Assembly: GCA_032620915.1 (NCBI GenBank)
Contig: CP136052.1
Location: forward strand, 2,332,501-2,396,500
Direction of reading: 5' to 3'
DNA from: Oscillospiraceae bacterium NTUH-002-81
Lineage (GTDB): Bacteria; Bacillota; Clostridia; Lachnospirales; Lachnospiraceae
DNA: 64,000 bases
Within the stretch, counting starts at the first letter, position 1, and each line of letters starts with the position of its first letter. The translations under genes and the position numbers were made by a program. Shown piece after piece: positions 9,708 to 16,778 of this stretch. The notes beneath the pieces were generated by a model, which saw only the letters and a program-made list of their open reading frames with translations, searched no databases and was not told where the DNA came from.

Positions 9708-10243
9708 ACAGCTGCTGCCTTTTTAACTACTTTACGCAATGACGGTTTCAAAAGCTTCCAGCGCAAAGAATTTTTCAATTTTTTATCCATCTGGTATAAA
9801 AAGATTTCCGTTACGCGTTCCATGAAATCATCAGGAAGGACAGAGCCTTTAAAAAGGTTACAGGCCTCACAGGTACATTGAAGATTTCTTATATCATTCA
9901 GTCCACCCACAGCAAGCGGCACTATATGATCCAGCGTCATTTTATCGTAAACAATTTTTCTACCACACAATACACATCTGCCTTATGCTGTATTGTAAAT
10001 AAGCTGCCTCACCTCGTCAGGAAAATGGATTCTTCTTGTATCTTTAGGATATGTATACCGTATATTTGTGGCTGGATCCTTTACATAATAACTTCTTGTC
10101 TTGCGCACCGATTTCTGCAATATCGCTTCCGCTTCGTCAACCGTTGAAAAAACTGTTGCCTCACTTATGTTCCGTGTTTTTGCAACTCCACCTGTTTCCT
10201 TTACTTTCACATAATGGCGCCCATTCGTCAAAACATAACTCAT
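9704..10243 (-). pseudogene. HNH endonuclease interrupted by an in-frame stop
   Basis: One reading frame of 180 codons containing a TAA at 9983-9985. The N-terminal part (MSYVLTNGRHYVKV) is a small leading domain. After the stop, GRCVLCGRKIVYDKMTLDHI continues directly: a CxxC knuckle, the DH of the HNH motif, then CxxC (CTCEAC) and N. The frame is the same on both sides, so a single substitution (for example GAA or AAA to TAA) would explain it. Full-length HNH proteins with this leading domain occur in Clostridia mobile elements. The C-terminal piece has only a TTG start after the stop, so it is probably inactive unless the stop is an error. Confidence 0.72.
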
Positions 10244-10276
10244 AATAAATTCCTTCTTTCTATCCCCTTTTCCCTT

Positions 10277-10921
10277 TTAGATTCCAAATACCTGCCTGAA
10301 AATTCTGCGGAATTCCTTTATATCATCATCGAGATCGTCAACCGTATAACCATAAGGAAATACTTTTTCAGTTCGCTTATTTGCCTGAATTCTTGTACAT
10401 CCTTCAAGCAATAAATCCAGTTCACATTTTAAATATCCATTAATATGTGAATCACCCCAGGAATCAGATTCACAATAAATGCACTTTTCATAAAATTCCC
10501 TGAACATTTCTTTAAAAGCAATTTCATTCTCTATATCAACGTGTGTATCTCTCAAGAAGCATTCCATTGTGCTGTTATCATTGTCTGAGATCATTGTGTC
10601 ATAGCTGAATAATCCTCCTTCAGGCTTTCTCATTTTCCTATTCATAGCTCTGAAATAATTACTTCTGGCACTGTCCAAAGTTCGATAACATATTTGTTCA
10701 AACTTCAATGTCTGTAAGTATTCATATTCATGATATTTCTTTACGGCCTGCAAGTATGGATAACTTAAGCAGTTATACCATTCATCATCATACAACTGGT
10801 GTTTACGCATATAACGATAAATCAGATCATGATGTTCCTCTGCAAATTTCTGTTCTTGCATTGTCAACGGCCTGTCTGTATATGACGCCTTGTGCCCTCT
10901 TCTGTACACTTCGTTCTTCAT
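10277..10921 (-). CDS. Sigma-70-like protein of mobile elements
   Basis: A 214-residue protein whose residues 20-90 (EEHHDLIYRYMRK, then YPYLQAVKKYH and a helix with RSNYFRAMNRK) resemble sigma-70 region 2. The C-terminal half contains EMFREFYEKC and a helix pair that could be a degenerate region 4. Such short sigma-like proteins are frequent in Lachnospiraceae conjugative elements. It may direct polymerase to element promoters, but activity is not certain from the sequence. Confidence 0.6.
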   Translation of the reverse strand: MKNEVYRRGHKASYTDRPLTMQEQKFAEEHHDLIYRYMRKHQLYDDEWYNCLSYPYLQAVKKYHEYEYLQTLKFEQICYRTLDSARSNYFRAMNRKMRKPEGGLFSYDTMISDNDNSTMECFLRDTHVDIENEIAFKEMFREFYEKCIYCESDSWGDSHINGYLKCELDLLLEGCTRIQANKRTEKVFPYGYTVDDLDDDIKEFRRIFRQVFGI

Positions 10922-11021
10922 GTTTGCTACCTCTTTCTTTTAAATACCATATTTTCAGCTTATAAGCGAATGGCAAGTTAGAATTGAATCCCACGGCTGA
11001 ACCGCTTGCCTATATGTATCA

Positions 11022-11159
11022 TTACAGTTTCTTTTTCAACAGTTTAGAATCATCAAACCACTTGACTTTTCCACCTTTAAAAGCGATTTTCGGCTGATTT
11101 ATTACTGACTTTCCTACCCGCTGCACTGTATTTTTCTTGGTAACAACTGCAAATTCCAT
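11022..11159 (-). CDS. Small basic hypothetical protein
   Basis: A 45-residue frame MEFAVVTKKNT ending DDSKLLKKKL. It has no good ribosome site at this ATG. An ATG at 11175 with GGGAAG upstream would join this frame if one A is removed from the A7 run at 11166-11172 (giving MKKQTMEFAVV), which matches the homopolymer pattern seen elsewhere in the window. Function unknown. Confidence 0.5.
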   Translation of the reverse strand: MEFAVVTKKNTVQRVGKSVINQPKIAFKGGKVKWFDDSKLLKKKL

Positions 11160-11192
11160 TGTCTGTTTTTTTCATATGCTTCCCTGCCCTTC

Positions 11193-11453
11193 CTATGGAT
11201 TTATATACAGGCAATCCAAAATAAAACGAATACCTTCTTTAAATCCAAATGAATATGCCTCTTCTTCATACTTTGCCAGTACAGCAGAAAAACGTTCTTC
11301 CAGATCGAAATAGCTTTCTTTCGCTACTGACTGCAACTTGGAAGTAAAAGTTTCTGCTTCCTCTACCGCATTAACGCTATACGGAATTCCTTTATTAATA
11401 AGATACTGGAAAATATCTTTTTCCTTGTTTTCTTCCTGCTCTGTTCTATCCAT
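11193..11453 (-). CDS. Hypothetical protein
   Basis: An 86-residue acidic, mostly helical protein ending in FGFKEGIRFILDCLYINP. No family recognised. It lies between two other small genes on the same strand and is probably part of the run 11814 to 11022. Confidence 0.5.
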   Translation of the reverse strand: MDRTEQEENKEKDIFQYLINKGIPYSVNAVEEAETFTSKLQSVAKESYFDLEERFSAVLAKYEEEAYSFGFKEGIRFILDCLYINP

Positions 11454-11508
11454 CTGCCTGCTGCATCCTCTCTGTTTATTGGTAGGGGAAGAAAGCCTCC
11501 CCCTGTTG

Positions 11509-11814
11509 TTATGCCCGCTTCGGTTTCAGATAATTCAACCGCATTACCAGCACTGGAAGCAAATATTTGTTATAGGCTTCTTCCCCATTACTTTCAATGA
11601 AAAGCGTTTTATTGAACTTCGGGGTCTCTATCTGTTTATAGGAAACTGTCAAACCTGTAGACTTAGAAAAAATTTCCTGCTTCTGCCGTTTTTTCATATA
11701 AGCTTTCAGTTCGTCTTCCTTCTCCTTCGTCTCTTTTTTCAGGCGCTCAATCTCTTCTTTCCTGCTCTGTATTGTCTGAACCAGTTCTTCAAACTCTGCC
11801 ATTGATCTGCACAT
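11509..11814 (-). CDS. Coiled-coil hypothetical protein
   Basis: About 101 residues. The ATG at 11814 (MCRSMAEFEELV) is chosen because GGAGG lies 8 bases upstream. Residues 10-50 (ELVQTIQSRKEEIERLKKE and following) form a strong coiled coil; the C-terminus is basic. No known family. It is the first gene of the minus-strand run that diverges from the XRE gene. Confidence 0.55.
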   Translation of the reverse strand: MCRSMAEFEELVQTIQSRKEEIERLKKETKEKEDELKAYMKKRQKQEIFSKSTGLTVSYKQIETPKFNKTLFIESNGEEAYNKYLLPVLVMRLNYLKPKRA

Positions 11815-11959
11815 AACGCTTACCTCCATCTGTTTTAAAGTTTCAGTAACCCTTTAAGCATCTTCCTGACTATTGGTTTTGCTCTGCGCTCACTCACAAG
11901 TATATGGCTTAAAGTTTGGAGTGCTTTCGGCTTACTCGGTTGCTGTTGTTTTGTTTATG

Positions 11960-12050
11960 GCTATATAGTACACTTTTATGTACTTATTGTAAATTGGTAA
12001 AGTACACAAAAATGTCCTTTATTTTTTATGAATTGTACACAAAAGTATTC
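11960..12050. repeat. Operator-like repeats upstream of the XRE gene
   Basis: Three boxes of the type GTACAC(A/T)AAAA near 11964, 12002 and 12036, in a strongly AT-rich stretch between the divergent 11814 and 12111 genes. The same boxes recur on the other side of the XRE/toxin block at 12705-12790. They probably bind the XRE regulator encoded at 12111. Confidence 0.55.
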
Positions 12051-12063
12051 TTTTCTACTTTCT

Positions 12064-12092
12064 TGACATATGCCATACTTTCATGTACGATA
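12064..12092 (+). promoter_or_regulatory. Promoter of the XRE regulator
   Basis: TTGACA at 12064-12069, a 17-base spacer and TACGAT at 12087-12092. The spacer ends in CATG just before TACGAT, partly overlapping a box-like sequence, which suggests autoregulation. Confidence 0.65.
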
Positions 12093-12110
12093 TAAAAAGG
12101 TGGTGATTTT

Positions 12111-12347
12111 GTGGGCGAACGTGAAAAGCAATACACTGGAAGTATCAGTTATAAGAAATTATTTTGCAAAATGGAAGAAGCTGGAATTAAGAAAAGAGAT
12201 TTAAGGGAAAAATATAATATCTCTCCCACTATTGTAAATCGTTTAAACAATAACTCAAATGTAGCAATAGACACTATTATGTACTTATGTGAAATATTAA
12301 ATTGTCAACCTGGAGATATTGTAGAATATATTCCTTCTGAAAACTAA
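12111..12347 (+). CDS. XRE-family transcriptional regulator
   Basis: A 78-residue Cro/C1-type repressor (GTG start at 12111, GGTGGTG upstream). The helix-turn-helix covers about residues 28-60 (KRDLREKYNISPTIVNRL), then the typical MYLCEILNCQPGDIVEY. It resembles the single-domain regulators that control mobile elements and TA loci. The repeated GTACACAAAA boxes on both sides of it and before ardC are likely targets. Confidence 0.85.
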   Translation: MGEREKQYTGSISYKKLFCKMEEAGIKKRDLREKYNISPTIVNRLNNNSNVAIDTIMYLCEILNCQPGDIVEYIPSEN

Positions 12348-12354
12348 AAAAGTA

Positions 12355-12383
12355 TTGAATATATCGCAAACACACGCTATAAT
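12355..12383 (+). promoter_or_regulatory. Promoter of the antisense RNA antitoxin
   Basis: TTGAAT (12355-12360), 17-base spacer, TATAAT (12378-12383). No open reading frame follows; instead a short untranslated transcript ends at the terminator 12453-12490. Confidence 0.7.
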
Positions 12384-12389
12384 ATAGAT

Positions 12390-12490
12390 AAAGAGAAAGC
12401 CAGAAAAGCGGCCTACCCTTTAGTGTTTAAAAACTTAATGCTTTACAGCATCAGCCGTCACTAGTTCGAGTAGTGGCGGCTATTTCTTTC
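12390..12490 (+). ncRNA. Antisense RNA antitoxin of a type I TA pair
   Basis: A predicted transcript of about 100 nt running toward the toxin gene on the opposite strand and overlapping its 3' end. It starts at the TATAAT promoter and ends in a strong hairpin, AGCCGTCACTA / TAGTGGCGGCT (12453-12463 with 12471-12481), followed by ATTTCTTTC. The convergent, 3'-overlapping layout is that of TxpA/RatA and Fst-type loci, where the RNA blocks toxin translation or destabilises its mRNA. Confidence 0.65.
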
Positions 12491-12569
12491 CCCCGAAGAT
12501 TGCATAACACAATCCCACAAGGGTAACAATGAGTATACAAAATTGAATTAAATCTGAATATGTAACCAT
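12480..12569 (-). CDS. Type I toxin, holin-like membrane peptide (29 aa)
   Basis: A peptide MVTYSDLIQFCILIVTLVGL followed by CYAIFGGKK: one membrane helix with a lysine tail, matching the putative holin-like toxin (TxpA/Hol-Tox) family. The start is fixed by GGAGGGTGAAGC before the ATG at 12569; the longer frame upstream lacks a ribosome site. Such peptides depolarise the membrane when free of the antisense RNA. Confidence 0.75.
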   Translation of the reverse strand: MVTYSDLIQFCILIVTLVGLCYAIFGGKK

Positions 12570-12657
12570 TGCTTCACCCTCCTTTCTTTCGTCTGGAGGG
12601 TTAGCCCCTCCGAAAAAGAAGGGTAGCCGCTTTTTGCTCTCTGACTTTCTTATATCT

Positions 12658-12686
12658 AATATATCATGTAATCCCCTGTAATTCAA
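12658..12686 (-). promoter_or_regulatory. Promoter of the type I toxin
   Basis: Minus strand TTGAAT (12681-12686), 17-base spacer, TATATT (12658-12663). It has the same -35 and spacing as the antisense RNA promoter. The toxin leader is about 80 nt long. Confidence 0.6.
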
Positions 12687-12699
12687 TACAGATCATTCA

Positions 12700-12790
12700 T
12701 TTTTGTACTTTTTTGTGTACTTTCAATAATTCTTAAAGTATATTTTTGTGTACTTTTAATCTTGTTTATAAGTATATTATAGTGTACTAT
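12700..12790. repeat. Operator-like repeats upstream of ardC
   Basis: Boxes TTTTTGTGTAC / TTTTGTGTAC near 12714, 12744 and a variant TATAGTGTAC near 12778, inverted relative to those at 11960-12050. They lie in the ardC promoter region, directly before its ribosome site, suggesting joint control by the XRE protein. Confidence 0.55.
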
Positions 12791-12824
12791 TTAATTATCA
12801 AGAAACACAAGGGAGGCCAATTCA

Positions 12825-13673
12825 ATGAATGTATATGATATGGTAACATCAAGAATTATTGAAGAACTGGAAAAAGGAATCATCCCATGGGAAAAGCCCT
12901 GGCATGGCGTACAGAGCGGCGCATACAACAGAATCAGTAAGAAACCTTATTCTTTATTGAATCAAATGCTTCTACATAATAAAGGGGAATATGCTTCTTT
13001 CAAGCAGTGGAAAGATCTGGGCGGCCATGTTCGAAAAGGTGAAAAGGGCGAAATCATTTTTTTCTGGAAAATCCTTCCTGTAGAAGAAACAGACAAGAGC
13101 GGGAACAAAATCATAAAACACATACCTTTTCTGAAATACATCACTGTTTTTCACATTTCACAGGTTGACGGCGTGGAACCCTTAAAACAGGACGCACTAC
13201 AGGATATTGAACCAATAGAAGAAGCAGAACATATATTACATGATTACATTAACAGAGAAGGAATTCAGCTGGAGCAAGAAGCCAGCAACGAAGCATATTA
13301 TTCACCTGCTGCCGATCTCATCCATTTACCACTACTGGAACAGTTTGACAAGCCCGAAGAATTCTATTCTACCGCTTTCCATGAAGCCACCCATTCCACT
13401 ATGAAAGAAAACAGATGCAACCGGCAGGAAGAACGCAAGGGAAAACTTGTAGCCTTTGGTTCAGAAGAATACAGCAAAGAGGAACTCGTAGCGGAAATCG
13501 GTGCCGCTGGCATCCTAAACAGCTTAGGAATTGAGACAACCCACAGTTTCAGAAACAGCGCCGCATATATTCAGAACTGGCTGCAGGTATTACGAAATGA
13601 TAACCGTTTTATCGTGTCAGCGTCCAGCAAAGCAGAGAAAGCAATCAACTATATTCTGAACCGCGAAGCGTAA
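12825..13673 (+). CDS. ardC: ArdC-like antirestriction protein
   Basis: A 282-residue protein. Residues 1-125 are the ArdC ssDNA-binding domain (DUF1738; IIPWEKPW, YNRISKKPYSLLN, WKDLGGHVRKGEKG). Residues 150-282 are the zincin-like metallopeptidase domain with HEATH at about 187-191 (the HExxH motif), then EELVAEIGAA. ArdC proteins protect incoming mobile DNA from restriction. RBS GGGAGG is 9-10 bases upstream. It is the only plus-strand protein besides XRE in this part of the element, and it is preceded by the repeated boxes. Confidence 0.9.
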   Translation: MNVYDMVTSRIIEELEKGIIPWEKPWHGVQSGAYNRISKKPYSLLNQMLLHNKGEYASFKQWKDLGGHVRKGEKGEIIFFWKILPVEETDKSGNKIIKHIPFLKYITVFHISQVDGVEPLKQDALQDIEPIEEAEHILHDYINREGIQLEQEASNEAYYSPAADLIHLPLLEQFDKPEEFYSTAFHEATHSTMKENRCNRQEERKGKLVAFGSEEYSKEELVAEIGAAGILNSLGIETTHSFRNSAAYIQNWLQVLRNDNRFIVSASSKAEKAINYILNREA

Positions 13674-13678
13674 AAAAT

Positions 13679-13720
13679 AGGGCATAGCCGAAAAAATACC
13701 GGTTATGTCCTATTATATTA
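13679..13720 (+). terminator. Intrinsic terminator after ardC
   Basis: AGGGCATAGCCG pairs with CCGGTTATGTCCT (G-U pairs allowed) across an A-rich loop, followed by ATTATATTA. The weak U tract makes this moderate. Confidence 0.55.
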
Positions 13721-13789
13721 TGTGCTTGTCCCCTGCTGTTCTGATGTGCCGGGGGTAGTAAAAACCTAAAAATTCATTACTGTTTTGAT

Positions 13790-14260
13790 TTAGGTATGTA
13801 TCTGGTTCATTTCTACACTGGGGTAGAAATTTTGAAGGTACGCATGGAGTAAAATTTTTACTACCCCATAAATCCCAGCAGCAGTAGCCATCATAGCAAT
13901 CAAAACAGGATGAGAAGCAACCAATCCTTTTAGTGCCAATCCAAGACCTTTAAATGCTGTGCTCAATCCGGCTGTCGTTCCTGTTGCGGCAACCTCTGAT
14001 GCAGCCATAGCATTGGTCTGTGCTGTAGCTGCTAATTTTGCGGCTGTGGATTCAAGCGTGGCTCCTTTAAGACCTTGGGCTGAGAGAATTGCTTTTATTT
14101 GGGCTTCATCAAGCGTTGATTCAGCAAGCGCCATTTTAACAGCTTCTGTCGTATAGTCTTTTGTGGCTTCTACAAGTTCTCTGGTAACAAGCTTAGTTCC
14201 GCTCATCCCCTTGTTAAATATTTCTGTTTCTGTTATAATATCTTTAATAGTTTTTTGCAA
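13790..14260 (-). pseudogene. Phage tail tape-measure protein fragment
   Basis: A 156-codon frame rich in Ala, Thr and Leu (IKAILSAQGLKGATLEST, TTAGLSTAFKGLGLALKGL, then a membrane helix ASHPVLIAMMATAAGIYG). This is the composition and motif style of Clostridia phage tape-measure proteins, which are normally 700 residues or more. It stops after an unrelated tail. A second fragment lies at 14890-15012 on the same strand; the plus-strand gene at 14317 lies between them. Confidence 0.55.
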
Positions 14261-14316
14261 CGTTTATTGACTCGCCAATAGTCTTAAGTTGCATAAAAAT
14301 TGGAGATGAATGTATA

Positions 14317-14886
14317 ATGGGAGAAAAACTTTTTAAACAATATTATGAGCATTTTTTAGCTAAAGACAAAGGATTCTTTGATAAGTTATATGAAGATGAA
14401 AAGTGTTTCTATAAAAAATTATTAAGTATTACTAAACACCCGATATTGGGAACAGTTGAACACTTTTGCAAAGAATTCAATATTGATTCTGTTGAATTTA
14501 TAGGGATTTTAGATGGATTAAATGACAGTTTAATAATTCCAAATAACATTGAGGAAATTGAAATAGATACAATTATAACGTTGGATTACGATAAGGAAAA
14601 ATTATATAAAAATATGTTAGCTAACAAATGTGATATGTCTGTATGGGGAATTGAGAAACCATATTATGAAAACAAACCAGATCCAGACCTCACGCCACAA
14701 AAGATTGCCCAAGCCAACGCCGCAGCACAAGATTGGCTAAACAAACCTAAATGTCCTACCTGTGGTTCACTTAATGTGAAGAGGATCTCTGCGATATCAA
14801 AAGTTGCAGGAGCTTCTATGTTTGGGTTATTTAGTAAAACAGCTAAAAGTCAATTTTGTTGCAGGAATTGCGGGTATAAGTGGTGA
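14317..14886 (+). CDS. Hypothetical protein with C-terminal zinc ribbon
   Basis: A 189-residue protein. The N-terminal 130 residues are acidic and unrecognised. The C-terminus has CPTCGSLNVKRIS and, 25 residues on, CCRNCGYKW: a zinc ribbon around a glycine/serine-rich turn. It lies between the two tape-measure fragments on the opposite strand, as if inserted into them. Confidence 0.6.
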   Translation: MGEKLFKQYYEHFLAKDKGFFDKLYEDEKCFYKKLLSITKHPILGTVEHFCKEFNIDSVEFIGILDGLNDSLIIPNNIEEIEIDTIITLDYDKEKLYKNMLANKCDMSVWGIEKPYYENKPDPDLTPQKIAQANAAAQDWLNKPKCPTCGSLNVKRISAISKVAGASMFGLFSKTAKSQFCCRNCGYKW

Positions 14887-14889
14887 TAT

Positions 14890-15012
14890 CTGCCACTTCC
14901 CCCGATACTTGTGACAGTTTATAAAGGACAGAAAGCACTTCTGTAAATGCCCATGATGCGAGAAGATTTCCGGCAAGTTTGAGACCTTTGATGGCAAACT
15001 TGGGCTCTATTT
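14890..15012 (-). pseudogene. Second phage tape-measure-like fragment
   Basis: The minus strand reads EPKFAIKGLKLAGNLLASWA then FTEVLSVLYKLSQVSGEVA with no start or stop in the fragment. It is similar in style to the hydrophobic segments of tape-measure proteins. The fragment is short, so the call is tentative. Confidence 0.35.
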
Positions 15013-15318
15013 CTAATATAAAATTTTCCTCATCATATATATTTTTCTTATGCTCACTATTGTATCCAATACCATAACTCCAACAATCATTACTAAATAT
15101 ATAATAAATCTGTTACATTCCACTGCTTTTCTAAATTTAAAATGAATGAAGTAATATAGGCCTGTTTTTATCCCACAAGCTACGCACGAATATCCTTCTT
15201 GATTACACAAATATGTAAAAGGATCAAAAAATAGCATAATAACAGTCAAAATAAACAGGATCAAATAGCACATCAATCTTGCCGCAATAAATTCTTTATT
15301 ATATACAAATTTAATCAT
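15013..15318 (-). CDS. DUF2752-like membrane protein
   Basis: A 101-residue protein with two or three membrane helices and YSCVACGIKTGLYYFIHFKF, which fits DUF2752 (CxxCGxT...G.....A...N). Function of the family is unknown. Its start overlaps the end of the zinc-ribbon gene at 15311 by 8 bases, so it is the third gene of a small membrane-protein operon. Confidence 0.65.
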   Translation of the reverse strand: MIKFVYNKEFIAARLMCYLILFILTVIMLFFDPFTYLCNQEGYSCVACGIKTGLYYFIHFKFRKAVECNRFIIYLVMIVGVMVLDTIVSIRKIYMMRKILY

Positions 15319-15838
15319 CGCTTTGCATAAAACTTCCTATCAAACATAATATAGAGCCTACTATATTCAATATCGGCGTGAGTAAAAGAATCCAGTAGAG
15401 GCAACATATAAACATAGAAAATCCGTAAGTAAATACCAACACACCCGATATAACTGATCCAATAAACATTACCATTGATAACATTATATTTATCATTTTT
15501 TTGCTTATAAGCAAATTGAATATTGAAAAAATCAAAACAAGTACGCAAGAAACAATTAATATACTCAATGCCTTTGAGGCATCATCTGGATTTACTGCAA
15601 ACGAAATACTCACACTACTAGAAGTACTCTCTTCTGTTGAAGTATCAGTTTGAGCCATGATTTGATACGCAATAAAAATCAAGGCAAAAATAGTTACACT
15701 TATAATATTAATAAGTGCCCCTACTTTTAATAGATTCATTTTAAATTTCTTTTTAATATGAAATCCGCAACTAGGACATACTTTTACATCATCTGTTATC
15801 TCATTCCCACATTCAGGACATTTCATAGAACCCATCAT
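15311..15838 (-). CDS. Zinc-ribbon membrane protein
   Basis: About 175 residues: an N-terminal zinc ribbon (MKCPECGNEITDDVKVCPSC) then four predicted membrane helices separated by a Ser/Thr-rich loop. Three ATGs are possible; the one before KCPECG matches related proteins best. It starts three bases after the stop of the upstream gene. Probably a membrane sensor or scaffold; no function can be named. Confidence 0.65.
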   Translation of the reverse strand: MMGSMKCPECGNEITDDVKVCPSCGFHIKKKFKMNLLKVGALINIISVTIFALIFIAYQIMAQTDTSTEESTSSSVSISFAVNPDDASKALSILIVSCVLVLIFSIFNLLISKKMINIMLSMVMFIGSVISGVLVFTYGFSMFICCLYWILLLTPILNIVGSILCLIGSFMQSDD

Positions 15839-15840
15839 TA

Positions 15841-16459
15841 CTAATCTCCTTTTTTACTATACATAATCATTGTTCCATCAGTAGTTCCAGGATATTGTTT
15901 TACAGCAATTATTGATTTTGATGTTTCCCAAGATAAACCATAACTAGCATCTTCTGGTGTCCCATATTCTTTCGTATACTCATCTATAACCATGTTATAT
16001 ACTTCTGAATCAAGCATATTACTATCATGATTTGATACCATAACAAGAACTGTATCCAGTCTATCATCATCAAATTCAAATTGTACCATAGAATATATAC
16101 CTTCAACACCATAAAATGAATCTGAATACATTGCTAATGAGTCTTTGTTTAAATAAGATTGCGTTATATCATCACCATATTTTTTCTTTTATTTCATCTT
16201 TTGTTGTTCCCCATTTGTTATCATCGTAATAACCCTGGTTTGTATTTATTGTCTTCATTCCTATAGCCATAGCTATCGCTATAAAAATAATAATTATGCC
16301 AACAATCAAAATCCATTTTTTCTTTTTTTGCGGTTTTCTAAAATTATAACCACAATGAATACATACCTTGCTCTCATCACTTATTTCTTGTCCGCACTCT
16401 GGACATTTAATCATAGCCATATCTTGTACCTCTCTCCCTTTCGGTATTTTCATAATCAA
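15841..16459 (-). pseudogene. Zinc-ribbon single-pass membrane protein, frameshifted at an A6 run
   Basis: The upstream frame (16459-16172) encodes a zinc ribbon (MIKCPECGQEISDESKVCIH then C), a lysine patch and one membrane helix (WILIVGIIIIFIAIAMAIG). It stops after KEKIW. Removing one A from the A6 run at 16180-16185 gives KEKYGDDITQSYLNKDSLAM and the extracellular domain encoded by 16131-15841. The reconstructed protein has about 200 residues and leads the operon of zinc-ribbon proteins down to 15013. Confidence 0.65.
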
Positions 16460-16556
16460 AAAGTTTCATATCTCCATTATATCCCTTTTAACGAAGATAT
16501 TCAATTCAAAGAATACAAAGTACACTTGTTTCATATACTAACGAAACGGAGGTGCT

Positions 16557-16778
16557 ATGATGATTGACTATTCCCCATTCTGGAATACACTTGAAAAATC
16601 AAGTGAAAACTGGTACACACTTACAAATAAATATCACATGTCACATAGCACACTCCACCGATTGAAACACAATAAAGATGTATCTACAAAGACCCTCAAT
16701 GATTTATGTAGGATTCTTCAATGTGATATTTGCGACCTGGTAAAATATGTACCATCTGATACAGACCAACCTTTATAA
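16557..16778 (+). CDS. XRE-family regulator
   Basis: A 73-residue Cro/C1-type protein (NKYHMSHSTLHRLKHNKDVS then LNDLCRILQCDICDLVKYV). CGGAGG is 7 bases before the first ATG. An AGTACACTTGTT box, like those around 12 kb, lies about 40 bases upstream. It is convergent with the DUF2325 gene (6-base overlap of the 3' ends). Confidence 0.8.
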   Translation: MMIDYSPFWNTLEKSSENWYTLTNKYHMSHSTLHRLKHNKDVSTKTLNDLCRILQCDICDLVKYVPSDTDQPL

